Shown: one piece after another, positions 16,076 to 24,376 of the stretch
How positions within the stretch are numbered: the stretch's first letter is position 1
Layout of the letters: every line of letters starts with the position of its first letter
Assembly: GCA_016212195.1 (NCBI GenBank)
Contig: JACRGW010000134.1
Span: 1 to 24,541 of the forward strand
DNA from: Nitrospirota bacterium
GTDB lineage: Bacteria; Nitrospirota; Thermodesulfovibrionia; JACRGW01
Length of the DNA: 24,541 nucleotides
Reading direction: 5' to 3'
The notes under the pieces: generated by a model
Seen by the model: only the letters and a program-made list of their open reading frames with translations
Database searches by the model: none
What the model was told of the DNA's origin: nothing
Made by a program: the position numbers and the translations under genes

Positions 16076-16442
16076 TACGTCTCTTTGGTGGCCTGCATCC
16101 ATTGTGTGGGACCGGAGTTACATCCTTTATAAGATTTATTTCAAGACCTGCAGCCTGCAGAGATCTTATAGCAGATTCTCTGCCAGCACCTGGCCCCTTT
16201 ACATAAACATCGATCTGCCTCATGCCGTGCTCTATGGCCTTTTTTGCAGCAGCAGCTGCAGCAATTTGTGCAGCATAAGGAGTGCTTTTCCTGGATCCCT
16301 TAAACCCCTGATTTCCTGCGCTTGACCAAGCTATTACATTACCAGAGCCATCTGTGATTGTAACTATTGTGTTGTTAAATGATGCCTGTATATGAACAAT
16401 ACCGCTTGTTACATTTTTCTTATCCTTCTTCGTTTTAGCCAT
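16068..16442 (-). CDS. rpsK: Small-subunit ribosomal protein S11
   Basis: The 124-residue 30S platform protein has the S11 signatures [19 protein letters not shown] and the C-terminal [18 protein letters not shown]. Length is normal. The ATG directly abuts the rpsM TAA with no gap, indicating tight coupling. Confidence 0.98.
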   Translation of the reverse strand: MAKTKKDKKNVTSGIVHIQASFNNTIVTITDGSGNVIAWSSAGNQGFKGSRKSTPYAAQIAAAAAAKKAIEHGMRQIDVYVKGPGAGRESAIRSLQAAGLEINLIKDVTPVPHNGCRPPKRRRV

Positions 16443-16814
16443 TTATACCTTTTTTTTCCCTCCTATTGCCTTCCTTGGGCCTTTTCTGACCCTTGCATTC
16501 GTTCTCGTCCTCTGACCTCTGACGGGTAACCCTTTCCTGTGTCTTATCCCTCTATAAGATCCTATATCCATCAATCTCTTTATATTCATGGAGACCTCTC
16601 TCCTGAGGTCTCCTTCGACTTTATATCTCTTTTCTATGATATCCCTGATCTTTGCCACATCTGAATCCGAGAGGTTCTTCACCCTTATGTCTGGATTCAC
16701 GCCTGCCTCTTTAAGGATATCAGTAGCCAAAGTCTTTCCTAATCCATAAATATAGGTCAGACCTATCTCTATCCTTTTATCCTTTGGTAAATCTACCCCT
16801 GCTATCCTCGCCAT
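16443..16814 (-). CDS. rpsM: Small-subunit ribosomal protein S13
   Basis: The 123-residue 30S head protein has [26 protein letters not shown] at the start. It also has the C-terminal tRNA-contacting tail ([26 protein letters not shown]). The ATG has an AAAGGGG ribosome-binding site. It follows rpmJ by 53 nt, a gap filled mainly by a heptamer array. Confidence 0.98.
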   Translation of the reverse strand: MARIAGVDLPKDKRIEIGLTYIYGLGKTLATDILKEAGVNPDIRVKNLSDSDVAKIRDIIEKRYKVEGDLRREVSMNIKRLMDIGSYRGIRHRKGLPVRGQRTRTNARVRKGPRKAIGGKKKV

Positions 16815-16830
16815 ATTATTTCCCCTTTAC

Positions 16831-16865
16831 TTCACCCATAACTCTAAACTCCGAACTCATAACTA
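16831..16865 (-). repeat. Heptamer array between rpmJ and rpsM
   Basis: Five units in exact 7-nt register, read in the operon direction: TAGTTAT, GAGTTCG, GAGTTTA, GAGTTAT, GGGTGAA. The array starts 2 nt after the rpmJ stop and ends before the rpsM ribosome-binding site. Confidence 0.7.
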
Positions 16866-16867
16866 TC

Positions 16868-16981
16868 TCACCCCTGTCTCTGTTTGTGCTTAGGGTTTTC
16901 ACATATTATCCTCAGCACACCCCTTCTTCGGATTATCTTACATTTATCACATATTGTTTTTACTGAAGACCTGACTTTCAT
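16868..16981 (-). CDS. rpmJ: Large-subunit ribosomal protein L36, zinc-binding form
   Basis: This 37-residue gene reads [19 protein letters not shown] and then [18 protein letters not shown]. The zinc ligands C11, C14, C27 and H32 are all present, so it is the zinc-containing form. It starts with ATG at 16979-16981, 9 nt after infA, and ends with TGA at 16868-16870. Its position between infA and rpsM is standard. Confidence 0.97.
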   Translation of the reverse strand: MKVRSSVKTICDKCKIIRRRGVLRIICENPKHKQRQG

Positions 16982-16990
16982 TTTTCTATC

Positions 16991-17209
16991 CTATTTGAAT
17001 CTGTATATTATTCTGCCCCTTGTAAGGTCATAGGGAGAAAGTTCTACTGTTACTTTATCCCCAGGCAGAATCTTGATGAAATGCATCCTCATTTTCCCTG
17101 AGACATGGGCAAGGACTTTATGTCCATTCTCAAGCTCTACCCTGAACATAGCGTTTGGTAGTGGTTCGATTATTGTTCCCTGAACTTCTATAGCTTCTTC
17201 TTTAGGCAT
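16991..17209 (-). CDS. infA: Translation initiation factor IF-1
   Basis: The 72-residue OB-fold protein binds the ribosomal A site during initiation. [41 protein letters not shown] and the ending [12 protein letters not shown] are diagnostic. Length is exactly typical. It sits between map and rpmJ, as usual. Confidence 0.98.
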   Translation of the reverse strand: MPKEEAIEVQGTIIEPLPNAMFRVELENGHKVLAHVSGKMRMHFIKILPGDKVTVELSPYDLTRGRIIYRFK

Positions 17210-17229
17210 CTAAGTATGCTACACTATCC

Positions 17230-17988
17230 CTATTTTTTTTTCAACTGCGTTAAAATAACAGGACCATCCTTTGTTACGGCTACTGTATGTTCAAAGTGTG
17301 CAGAAAGGCTCCCGTCTTTAGTCACAGCAGTCCATTTATCTTCAAGGATTACAACTGCATAATCACCTGTATTCACCATAGGTTCTATCGCAAATGTCAT
17401 GCCTTCTTTGATCCTGGGCCCCTGTCCCGAAGAACCAAAGTTAGGGATCTGCGGTTCTTCATGGAGGTCTCTCCCTATTCCATGCCCCACGAAATCCCTC
17501 ACAACCGAGTAACCATTTTTCTCAACATGGAACTGGACGGCGCTTGAAATGTCTGATACCCTTTTATCAGGTCTCGCCATCTCTATCCCCTTATAAAGAG
17601 ATTCTTCGGTAACCTCAAGAAGTCTCTCTGCATAAGGGTTTATATTTCCAACAGGATAAGTAACTGCGGCATCCCCATAATAACCATCATAGAAAACACC
17701 GAGGTCAAGACTCACAATGTCCCCATCATTCAGTTTTGAATGTGAAGAAGGAATACCATGAACAACCTGATTATTTATAGAAGTACAGAGGCTATTAGGA
17801 AAACCCCTGTATCCCTTAAATGCCGGAATCCCGCCCCTTTCTAAAATAAAGGCCTCCACAAAACTATCTAATTCTAATGTCGTAACCCCGGGACTAATCA
17901 ATCCCTTTAATTCCTCTAACGATTCAGCCACAATCCTGCAGGCCACTGCCATCTTCTCTATCTCCTGCGAGGACTTTAATACAATCAA
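17230..17988 (-). CDS. map: Type I methionine aminopeptidase
   Basis: The 252-residue enzyme removes the initiator methionine from new proteins. All five metal ligands are present at the family positions: D95, D106, H169, E202 and E233, with the substrate-site H78. The start codon is TTG with an AGGAAAGG-type site close upstream; length agrees with the family. It follows secY directly with a 20-nt gap. The adk gene that often lies between them is missing here. Confidence 0.97.
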   Translation of the reverse strand: MIVLKSSQEIEKMAVACRIVAESLEELKGLISPGVTTLELDSFVEAFILERGGIPAFKGYRGFPNSLCTSINNQVVHGIPSSHSKLNDGDIVSLDLGVFYDGYYGDAAVTYPVGNINPYAERLLEVTEESLYKGIEMARPDKRVSDISSAVQFHVEKNGYSVVRDFVGHGIGRDLHEEPQIPNFGSSGQGPRIKEGMTFAIEPMVNTGDYAVVILEDKWTAVTKDGSLSAHFEHTVAVTKDGPVILTQLKKK

Positions 17989-18008
17989 CCTTTCCTCTTA
18001 ATTCTCCT

Positions 18009-19316
18009 TTAACCCCTTCTGCCTTTTAGTTTCCCTTTCCTAAGAAATCCCTCATAGGACCTCATCAACATATGTGATTCAATCTGGGAAACAGTATCAA
18101 GAGCAACGCCTACAACTATTAGCAGAGAAGTCCCCCCAAAGTAAAAGGGGACATTGAAACCATGGATCAGGATTTCAGGTATAATACAGATTATAGAGAG
18201 ATATATGGCTCCACCGAAGGTCAGTCTTGAAAGAAGCCTGTATATATAGTCCGATGTCTTTTTTCCAGGTGTTATCCCTGGAATTGAGCCCCCATATTTT
18301 TTCAGATTATCAGCAAGGTCTATAGGATTGAAAATCACTGCTGTATAAAAATAACAGAAGAAAAAGATAAGCATTACATAAAGGATTGTATATATTACTG
18401 TCCCCGGTGCCAGTTGCCTTGCTATAACCTGTACCCATGGTATATCTATAAACCCCACTCCCATAGCAGGTACTCCTAAAATAGATGATGCGAATATAGG
18501 GGGTATAACACCGGAGGTATTTATCTTAAGAGGGATGTAGGTAGCCTGACCGCCATATACCTTCCTTCCAACAACTCTCTTGGCATACTGGACAGGAACC
18601 TTTCTCTGTCCCCTTTCAATATAGATTATGACAGCAACAACCGCAATCATCATCGCAACCAAGGTAACAACAATGATAATAGGAATTTCCCCTGTTTTTG
18701 AAAGCCTGACAGTATTAATGACAGCAGAAGGAAATCTTGCAACAATACCGGCAAATATTATCAGAGAAATTCCATTTCCGATACCCCTCTCTGTTATCTG
18801 TTCTCCAAGCCACATTATAAAGGCCGTCCCTGATGTAAGGGTTATCACCGTCATAAGTCTGAAGGGCCAACCTGGAAACTGTACAAAGGCTCCTTTCTCC
18901 AATCCTTCGATACCTATCGCAATCCCGAAAGATTGTATTAAAGAAATTATCACTGTTCCGTATCGCGAATACTGTGTAATCTTTTTTCTCCCCCTTTCTC
19001 CTTCCTTCGCAAGGCTTCCAATGGCTGGTATTACAACTGTCAGAAGCTGCATTATGATAGAGGCACTGATATAAGGCATTATTCCCAAAGCAAATATGGT
19101 GAGTCGAGAAAGTGCCCCTCCTGAGAACATATCGAAGAAACCCATCAGTGCCCCACCCTTCTTTGTAAGGAATTCGCTGAGTGCTTCACCGTTTATTCCT
19201 GGTGTAGGGATGTGGGCACCAATTCTGTAAATCGTCAATAACGCCAGAGTAAAGACCACCCTCTTCTTGAGCTCAGGGATCTTGAAGATATTCTGAAAAC
19301 TACTGAGTCCAGGCAC
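18009..19316 (-). CDS. secY: Protein translocase subunit SecY
   Basis: The 435-residue channel protein of the SecYEG translocon has ten transmembrane segments. Signatures include RIGAHIPTPGIN near the N-terminus, FALGIMPYISASIIMQLL in the second helix, and the cytoplasmic loop RGQRKVPVQYAKRVVGRKVYGG. The start codon is GTG and overlaps the rplO TAG stop by one base, so translation is coupled. Length and order are normal. Confidence 0.98.
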   Translation of the reverse strand: MPGLSSFQNIFKIPELKKRVVFTLALLTIYRIGAHIPTPGINGEALSEFLTKKGGALMGFFDMFSGGALSRLTIFALGIMPYISASIIMQLLTVVIPAIGSLAKEGERGRKKITQYSRYGTVIISLIQSFGIAIGIEGLEKGAFVQFPGWPFRLMTVITLTSGTAFIMWLGEQITERGIGNGISLIIFAGIVARFPSAVINTVRLSKTGEIPIIIVVTLVAMMIAVVAVIIYIERGQRKVPVQYAKRVVGRKVYGGQATYIPLKINTSGVIPPIFASSILGVPAMGVGFIDIPWVQVIARQLAPGTVIYTILYVMLIFFFCYFYTAVIFNPIDLADNLKKYGGSIPGITPGKKTSDYIYRLLSRLTFGGAIYLSIICIIPEILIHGFNVPFYFGGTSLLIVVGVALDTVSQIESHMLMRSYEGFLRKGKLKGRRG

Positions 19317-19753
19317 TATATTACCTCCACCTTTCCTCCAGCAGAGAGGATCTTTTCCCTTGCACCCTTACTGAATTTATGGGCACGTAAAACAAAGGGC
19401 CTTTCTACCTCTCCATCGCCCAGTATCTTTACCCCATCTTTATAACCCCTTATTATCCCCTCTTCTAACAAGGATTCAGGTGTAATTACATCTGCCTTTA
19501 TACTTTTTAAATCCTTGAGATTCACAGTAGTATATTCCTTTCTAAAAATATTCGTGAACCCCCTCTTAGGGATTCTTCTCTGTAGTGGCATCTGGCCTCC
19601 CTCAAATCCAGGACCTTTCCCTCCTCCTGATCTTGCCTTCTGACCTTTATGACCTTTGCAGGAGGTCTTACCATGGCCTGACCCAGGCCCTCTGCCTACC
19701 CTTTTTCTCTTCTTTCTTGATCCCTGTGGTGGAGCAAGGCTTTCTATGTTCAT
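19316..19753 (-). CDS. rplO: Large-subunit ribosomal protein L15
   Basis: The 145-residue protein has the glycine-rich RNA-binding N-terminus ([20 protein letters not shown]) and the [13 protein letters not shown] motif. It ends in the family's VEVI. Its ATG overlaps the rpmD stop by 4 nt (ATGA). Confidence 0.98.
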   Translation of the reverse strand: MNIESLAPPQGSRKKRKRVGRGPGSGHGKTSCKGHKGQKARSGGGKGPGFEGGQMPLQRRIPKRGFTNIFRKEYTTVNLKDLKSIKADVITPESLLEEGIIRGYKDGVKILGDGEVERPFVLRAHKFSKGAREKILSAGGKVEVI

Positions 19754-19926
19754 CCTTCTTCCTCGACTTGAATTAAATGAGAAACAGCTCTGACCATACC
19801 CCTTATCTGAGGGTTATCAGGTTTTATAGTCGTTTTATGAGGTTTAGTCAGACCTAATGCCCTGAGTATTTTTCTCTGTTTTTCAGGTCTTCCTATAACG
19901 CTTCTTTTAAGTGTTATTCTGAGCAT
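19750..19926 (-). CDS. rpmD: Large-subunit ribosomal protein L30
   Basis: This 58-residue gene begins [20 protein letters not shown] and continues with [20 protein letters not shown] and [18 protein letters not shown]. The L30 hallmark RS-IG-P-KQR-ILRALGL followed by IRGM is clear. The ATG at 19924-19926 is 8 nt after rpsE, and the TGA overlaps rplO. Confidence 0.97.
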   Translation of the reverse strand: MLRITLKRSVIGRPEKQRKILRALGLTKPHKTTIKPDNPQIRGMVRAVSHLIQVEEEG

Positions 19927-19934
19927 CTATTTTC

Positions 19935-20414
19935 CTATACCACTCCTCTCTTTTTCTTTTCATCTTCAGGAATTCTTAATCTCATCAAACCATCTAACGT
20001 TGCCCTTACCACATTATGTGGATTGGTACTACCTAAGGATTTACTCAATACGTTCTGGATACCAGCCATTTCAAGAACAGCCCTGACAGGTCCTCCTGCT
20101 ATCAGACCTGTTCCTTCTGAGGCAGGTTTGAGGACAACCATCCCGGAGCCAAAATGGCCAATAACTTCATGTGGTATTGTTGTATTCTTCAAAGGAATTT
20201 TTATGAGACTTTTCTTGGCATGTTCGATGGCCTTTTTTATGGCCTCTGGGACCTCAACGGCTTTCCCCTTACCAATTCCGACAATCCCACTGCCGTCACC
20301 AACTACCACAAGGGCACTAAAACTGAATCTCCTACCCCCCTTTACAACCTTAGCAACCCTATTTATATAAACGACCTTTTCTCTTAGGGTTAACCCTTTT
20401 GGGTCTAACTTCAA
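19935..20414 (-). CDS. rpsE: Small-subunit ribosomal protein S5
   Basis: The 159-residue protein has the S5 double-stranded RNA-binding domain ([18 protein letters not shown]) and the C-terminal domain with [19 protein letters not shown]. The start codon is TTG with a strong AAGGAGG site about 5 nt upstream. It follows rplR after an unusually long, AT-rich gap of 90 nt. Confidence 0.97.
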   Translation of the reverse strand: MKLDPKGLTLREKVVYINRVAKVVKGGRRFSFSALVVVGDGSGIVGIGKGKAVEVPEAIKKAIEHAKKSLIKIPLKNTTIPHEVIGHFGSGMVVLKPASEGTGLIAGGPVRAVLEMAGIQNVLSKSLGSTNPHNVVRATLDGLMRLRIPEDEKKKRGVV

Positions 20415-20482
20415 TAATCCCTCCTTTTAATAGATTTAAAATAACAGATTATATTTTTAAATTTTTGATTCTAATCCCGATA

Positions 20483-20510
20483 TTTAATTTTTACATTTTG
20501 CATTTTAAAA
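20483..20510 (-). repeat. Weak heptamer array between rplR and rpsE
   Basis: Units in 7-nt register are TTTTAAA, ATGCAAA, ATGTAAA and AATTAAA, beginning across the rplR TAA. The sequence is AT-rich, so this array is less certain than the others in the operon. The rest of the 90-nt gap is AT-rich without recognised structure until the rpsE ribosome-binding site. Confidence 0.4.
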
Positions 20511-20897
20511 TTCCAGCCCACCTTCCCTTGCAGCTTCAGCTAAGACTTTCACCCTGCCATGGTAAAGATAACCACCTCTATCGAAGACTACCTTCTTTAT
20601 CCCCTTCTCGAGGGCCCTCTTAGCGATAACTGTACCAATAATCTTAGCCGCATCTGTCTTTTTCCATTTTTCAGATTTTTTCTTTTCAGATGAGACCGAT
20701 TTACTTATCTCTTTATCGAGGGTCGAAGCAGAAACTAGTGTTATCCCCTTTGCATCATCAATTATCTGACAATAGATATGTTTAGCGCTTCTGAAGACAT
20801 TAAGCCTCGGGCATAAAGAGATGCCAGAAACTCTTTTTCTTAACCTTTTATGTCTCCTTATTCTACCACGAACCTTTTCCGATATTATTGCAATCAC
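20505..20897 (-). CDS. rplR: Large-subunit ribosomal protein L18
   Basis: The 130-residue 5S rRNA-binding protein has [30 protein letters not shown] and the ending [27 protein letters not shown]. The start codon is GTG and overlaps the rplF TGA by 4 nt (GTGA). A lysine/serine-rich insertion ([14 protein letters not shown]) sits mid-protein. Confidence 0.97.
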   Translation of the reverse strand: MIAIISEKVRGRIRRHKRLRKRVSGISLCPRLNVFRSAKHIYCQIIDDAKGITLVSASTLDKEISKSVSSEKKKSEKWKKTDAAKIIGTVIAKRALEKGIKKVVFDRGGYLYHGRVKVLAEAAREGGLEF

Positions 20898-21436
20898 TTC
20901 TTTCCTGCCTTTCCTGCTTTCCTTCTTATTCTCTCACCTGCATACATTATCCCTTTACCTTTATAGGGTTCGGGTTTCTTGAGATTCCTGATATTCGCTG
21001 ACACCTGACCTACTTTATACTTATCAATACCCCTAATAGTTATCTGGGTCTGTTTAGGATCAACCGATGCCTCAATCCCTTCAAGGAGTTCAAAATTCAC
21101 GGAATGGGAATAACCTAATGTAAGAACAATCTTCCTTCCCTGTAACATTGCTTTATATCCTATACCTGAGATATCGAGTGTTTTCTCGAAACCTTTTGTA
21201 ACACCGAGAATCATATTTGATATAAGGTTTCTTGTAAGCCCATGTAGAGAACGATAAAACCTGTGATCGGATGATCTTTCAACTATTATTCTGTTGTCAT
21301 CTCTTTTGACCTCAATCTTAGGATGAATAGACAATCTCGTTTCTCCCTTTGGACCTTTCACAATTATGTTGCTCTTATCTATAGCAACTGTGACCCCATC
21401 AGGGACTTCTATAGGTTTCTTACCAATCCTTGACAT
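20894..21436 (-). CDS. rplF: Large-subunit ribosomal protein L6
   Basis: The 180-residue protein has two L6 repeats and the conserved [12 protein letters not shown] start and [21 protein letters not shown] ending. It is of normal length. The only ribosome-binding-like sequence before the ATG, GGAG, is part of the heptamer array that fills the 35-nt gap after rpsH. Confidence 0.98.
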   Translation of the reverse strand: MSRIGKKPIEVPDGVTVAIDKSNIIVKGPKGETRLSIHPKIEVKRDDNRIIVERSSDHRFYRSLHGLTRNLISNMILGVTKGFEKTLDISGIGYKAMLQGRKIVLTLGYSHSVNFELLEGIEASVDPKQTQITIRGIDKYKVGQVSANIRNLKKPEPYKGKGIMYAGERIRRKAGKAGKK

Positions 21437-21462
21437 AGCTCAAGACTCCAGACTCAAGACTC
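21435..21462 (-). repeat. Heptamer array between rpsH and rplF
   Basis: In the operon direction the units are GAGTCTT, GAGTCTG, GAGTCTT and GAGCTAT. The last unit runs into the rplF ATG. The GGAG formed at the second junction is 9 nt before the ATG and may serve as the ribosome-binding site. Confidence 0.7.
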
Positions 21463-21471
21463 ATGATTTTT

Positions 21472-21870
21472 TTACCAGACATAGCAAAGAACTTCTCCAC
21501 CAATCTTTTCTTTTTTAGCCTTTAACCCTGTACATATGCCTTTTGGTGTAGAAAGGATAGCTATACCAACACCTCCCATTACCCGGGGGATCTTATCACT
21601 TCCGACATAGATCCTCCTTCCAGGTTTGCTTATCCTTTTAATGCCCGATATAACAGGTTCTTCTTCAGAGTTGAATTTTAGATTAACCCGTACAATCCCC
21701 TGTTTGTTGTCCTTAAATAACTTAAAATCATTGATAAAACCTTCTTCTTTCAGTATTCTCACTATCTCTAATTTCATCTTGGAGGAAGGGATATCAACCC
21801 ATTCATGCTTAGCGGTATTGGCATTCCTTATCCTTGTAAGTAAATCAGCAACAGGATCGGTCATACTCAT
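21472..21870 (-). CDS. rpsH: Small-subunit ribosomal protein S8
   Basis: The 132-residue 16S-binding protein has [25 protein letters not shown] and the ending [16 protein letters not shown] segment (here [13 protein letters not shown]), then GGEVLCYVW. The start MSMTDP is common in the family. It follows rpsN after a 116-nt gap holding a palindromic repeat. In E. coli S8 represses this operon; no S8 target site was identified here. Confidence 0.98.
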   Translation of the reverse strand: MSMTDPVADLLTRIRNANTAKHEWVDIPSSKMKLEIVRILKEEGFINDFKLFKDNKQGIVRVNLKFNSEEEPVISGIKRISKPGRRIYVGSDKIPRVMGGVGIAILSTPKGICTGLKAKKEKIGGEVLCYVW

Positions 21871-21903
21871 GTTATATTCTCCATATCAATTATTATCATC
21901 TTG

Positions 21904-21976
21904 TTCTGAGCAAAACAACGAGATCCTTCGCTTCGCCCTATGGGTCGTAGACTCAGGGTGACAAAAAGCGAAGGAA
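21904..21976. repeat. REP-like palindromic element between rpsN and rpsH
   Basis: Nine-base arms CCTTCGCTT (21925-21933) and AAGCGAAGG (21966-21974) flank a loop of 32 nt. The loop contains CCCTATGGGTCGTAGAC (21936-21952), nearly identical to 5512-5528. An outer CTGAG...CTCAG pair is also present (about 21906 and 21952). The style CCCTGAG/AGCGAAGG/GATCTCG is that of dispersed intergenic palindromes found in many bacterial genomes. Confidence 0.7.
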
Positions 21977-21986
21977 CGGTAGAAGG

Positions 21987-22172
21987 TCACCAACTCGATT
22001 TCACAACCCCTGGGATATCACCCCTAAGTGCAAGGGTTCTGAAACATATCCGACATAGCCCGAATTCCCTTAAAAAACCTCTGGGCCTACCACAGATTTT
22101 ACATCTATTGTACTTCCTTACCTTAAACTTTGGTTCGCTCTTTGCTTTATTTATTAAACACTTTTTAGCCAA
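21987..22172 (-). CDS. rpsN: Small-subunit ribosomal protein S14, zinc-binding form
   Basis: The 61-residue short S14 has zinc ligands C24, C27, C40 and C43 ([20 protein letters not shown]). It is the zinc-containing type, shorter than the roughly 100-residue zinc-free form. The start codon is TTG with an AAGGAGG site 4 nt upstream. It is flanked by a heptamer array upstream and a palindromic element downstream. Confidence 0.97.
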   Translation of the reverse strand: MAKKCLINKAKSEPKFKVRKYNRCKICGRPRGFLREFGLCRICFRTLALRGDIPGVVKSSW

Positions 22173-22202
22173 CTATCCTCCTTTTTTGATGAGTAGTATT
22201 CA

Positions 22203-22251
22203 GTAACTATTCACTATTCACTTTTCACTTTTCACTAACAACTATTCACTA
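22203..22251 (-). repeat. Seven-unit heptamer array between rplE and rpsN
   Basis: Seven consecutive 7-nt units in exact register, in the operon direction: TAGTGAA, TAGTTGT, TAGTGAA, AAGTGAA, AAGTGAA, TAGTGAA, TAGTTAC. The array begins 5 nt after the rplE stop. It is the longest and cleanest of the heptamer arrays. Confidence 0.85.
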
Positions 22252-22256
22252 CGATT

Positions 22257-22793
22257 TTACCTGAATGGCATTCCTAAAAGAGACAAAAGATTCTTACCTT
22301 CCTCATCTGTTTTTGCTGTGGTAACAATTATGATATCCATGCCATGTACAGATACTACTTTGTCATACTCAATCTCAGGGAATATAAATTGTTCTTTAAT
22401 CCCAATTGTATAATTGCCACGACCATCAAAGGACTTAGGGGAAACTCCTTTAAAATCCCTTATTCTCGGCAGGGCCACATTCATAAGGCGATCAAGGAAC
22501 TCATACATCCGGTTCCCCCTCAGGGTTACTGTGCATCCAACAGGCATTCCCTCCCTTAATTTAAAACCCGCGATAGACTTCTTCGCCCTTGTAATTACCG
22601 GTTTCTGCCCTGTGATGACTGCTATCTCCTTTGCTGCAGCATCTAAGAGCTTCACATCCTGCGTAGCTTTCCCCATCCCTACATTAATGACAACCTTTTC
22701 GATTTTAGGAACTCCCATAGTATTCTTATAAGAAAACTGTTTCATCATGAGGGTAATAACTTCTTTTCTGTATTTCTGTAATAGACTTGACAT
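22257..22793 (-). CDS. rplE: Large-subunit ribosomal protein L5
   Basis: The 178-residue 5S rRNA-binding protein begins [13 protein letters not shown] and has [38 protein letters not shown] and [24 protein letters not shown]. The frame is open further upstream to 22871, but that extension lies inside rplX and does not resemble L5. The ATG at 22791-22793 gives the standard family length and lies 1 nt after the rplX stop. Confidence 0.97.
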   Translation of the reverse strand: MSSLLQKYRKEVITLMMKQFSYKNTMGVPKIEKVVINVGMGKATQDVKLLDAAAKEIAVITGQKPVITRAKKSIAGFKLREGMPVGCTVTLRGNRMYEFLDRLMNVALPRIRDFKGVSPKSFDGRGNYTIGIKEQFIFPEIEYDKVVSVHGMDIIIVTTAKTDEEGKNLLSLLGMPFR

Positions 22794-22794
22794 A

Positions 22795-23115
22795 TCAACC
22801 TTTGTCAATCGCCTCCCCGCAATTCTTGCAGACCCTGACCTTCTTTCCTCCCTCAAGGATATTATATGCAACTCGTGTAGGTTTTTCGCATCTCCCGCAT
22901 ATAAGCATAATATTAGATATATTAATGGATCCCTCTTTCTCTACAATACCTCCTTGTTTCTGCTTCTGTGTTGGCCTTTGATGTTTCTTTATAATATTAA
23001 GTTTCTCGACAATAACACGCCCCTTACTGGGGTTAACAGAGAGAACCCTCCCTTTTTTGCCTCTCTCTTTGCCTACTATCACCATAACAGTATCGTTCTT
23101 TCTTATTGATGCCAA
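22795..23115 (-). CDS. rplX: Large-subunit ribosomal protein L24
   Basis: The 106-residue assembly initiator has the KOW motif at its start ([23 protein letters not shown]). It ends in a C-terminal zinc-ribbon-like part with C73, C76, C96 and C99 (CGRC...CKNC). The start codon is TTG with a GGGAGG site upstream. It lies between rplN (23 nt) and rplE (1 nt). Confidence 0.97.
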   Translation of the reverse strand: MASIRKNDTVMVIVGKERGKKGRVLSVNPSKGRVIVEKLNIIKKHQRPTQKQKQGGIVEKEGSINISNIMLICGRCEKPTRVAYNILEGGKKVRVCKNCGEAIDKG

Positions 23116-23138
23116 AATTCCTCCCTACATTATTAGAT

Positions 23139-23507
23139 CTATAACACTTCAGGAGCAAGGGATATAATTTTCATAAAATTCTTCCGGCGCAGTTCCTTTG
23201 CTACGGGACCAAATATCCTTGTCCCGATGGGCTCTCCCTGTGGATTAATCAGAACAGCTGCATTTTTATCAAACCGTATATAAGAACCATCCTCTCTCCT
23301 TACCTCTTTTGCTGTCCTCACAATCACAGCCTTAGCCACAGTACCTTTTTTGACTGTTCCTTGAGGGATTGCCTCTTTTATACTCACCACGATAACATCC
23401 CCCAATGTTGCATATCTTCTTTTAGCACCCCCGAGAACTTTTATACATTGTACCTTTTTTGCGCCAGAGTTATCGGCCACTTCAAGGATGCTCCTGGGTT
23501 GAACCAT
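23139..23507 (-). CDS. rplN: Large-subunit ribosomal protein L14
   Basis: The 122-residue protein has [40 protein letters not shown] and [11 protein letters not shown], and is the exact family length. It begins 1 nt after the rpsQ stop. Confidence 0.98.
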   Translation of the reverse strand: MVQPRSILEVADNSGAKKVQCIKVLGGAKRRYATLGDVIVVSIKEAIPQGTVKKGTVAKAVIVRTAKEVRREDGSYIRFDKNAAVLINPQGEPIGTRIFGPVAKELRRKNFMKIISLAPEVL

Positions 23508-23508
23508 C

Positions 23509-23757
23509 TCATTCCGCCCTTTCTATGATTTTCATGATTCTCCAGCGTTTCTCTTTGCTTATAGGTCTTCCTTCAACTATAGAGACCTTGTCCCCAACCC
23601 TACATTCTTTTTTCTCGTCATGGGCCTTAAACTTTGTAATCCTTTTAACTATCTTTTTGTAGGTGGGGTGCTGTATAAGCCTTTCTACAGCAACAACCAC
23701 GGTCTTATCCATTTTATCGCTTACAACCCTTCCAATATAAACCTTTTTCCCTGCCAT
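23509..23757 (-). CDS. rpsQ: Small-subunit ribosomal protein S17
   Basis: The 82-residue OB-fold protein has [35 protein letters not shown] and [24 protein letters not shown]. Length is normal. It follows rpmC by 5 nt. Confidence 0.98.
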   Translation of the reverse strand: MAGKKVYIGRVVSDKMDKTVVVAVERLIQHPTYKKIVKRITKFKAHDEKKECRVGDKVSIVEGRPISKEKRWRIMKIIERAE

Positions 23758-23762
23758 AAATC

Positions 23763-23960
23763 TTAACCCCTTTTCCCTAATTCACTCATTATGGTCTTCA
23801 CTCTTGCTATATCTTTCCTTACTTCTCTAATCTTCATAGGATTTTCTAATTCTCCCATTTTATGTCTAAATCTCAGATTAAAGAGTTCTTTTCTTAGATC
23901 TCTTTCTTTCTGCATAAGTTCATCCATACTCAGGGTTTTAAACTCCGTAATCTTTTTCAT
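23763..23960 (-). CDS. rpmC: Large-subunit ribosomal protein L29
   Basis: The 65-residue two-helix protein has [48 protein letters not shown], in pieces diagnostic of L29. Its ATG overlaps the rplP stop by 4 nt (ATGA). Confidence 0.97.
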   Translation of the reverse strand: MKKITEFKTLSMDELMQKERDLRKELFNLRFRHKMGELENPMKIREVRKDIARVKTIMSELGKRG

Positions 23961-24376
23961 AACGGGTTCTCACCCCTCGATACAAATTTGGTAGCTATAG
24001 AAAGCTTATGGGATGCAAGCCGAAAAGCCTCCTTTGCAATATCCTCTGTCACACCTGCCATCTCATAAATTATTCTGCCAGGTTTTATGACAGCCACCCA
24101 ATACTCTGGTGCGCCTTTACCCTTCCCCATCCTTGTTTCCGCTGGTTTCTTCGTTATTGGTTTGCTAGGAAAAATCCTTATCCAAATCTTTCCGCCCCTC
24201 TTTACATGCCTGGTCATGGCAATCCTCGCAGCCTCTATTTGGCGACTTGATATCCATCCTGGCTCCAAGGCCTTAAGCCCATACTCTCCAAAATTAACCT
24301 CCGATGCCCTATAGGATTTACCATGCATCCTCCCTTTATGCATCTTTCTATATTTCACCTTTTTCGGCATTAACAT
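23957..24376 (-). CDS. rplP: Large-subunit ribosomal protein L16
   Basis: The 139-residue protein begins [19 protein letters not shown] and contains [21 protein letters not shown] and [20 protein letters not shown]. The ATG at 24374-24376 shares one base with the rpsC TAA, which supports this start over the second Met. Confidence 0.98.
   Translation of the reverse strand: MLMPKKVKYRKMHKGRMHGKSYRASEVNFGEYGLKALEPGWISSRQIEAARIAMTRHVKRGGKIWIRIFPSKPITKKPAETRMGKGKGAPEYWVAVIKPGRIIYEMAGVTEDIAKEAFRLASHKLSIATKFVSRGENPL

Noticed and set aside
22203..22251. Repeat array considered as a CRISPR
   Set aside because: Units are contiguous 7-mers without spacers, and no cas genes are present.
22794..22871. 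Upstream extension of rplE by 26 residues
   Set aside because: The extension overlaps rplX and does not resemble L5, whereas the start at 22793 gives the usual length and sits 1 nt after the rplX stop.
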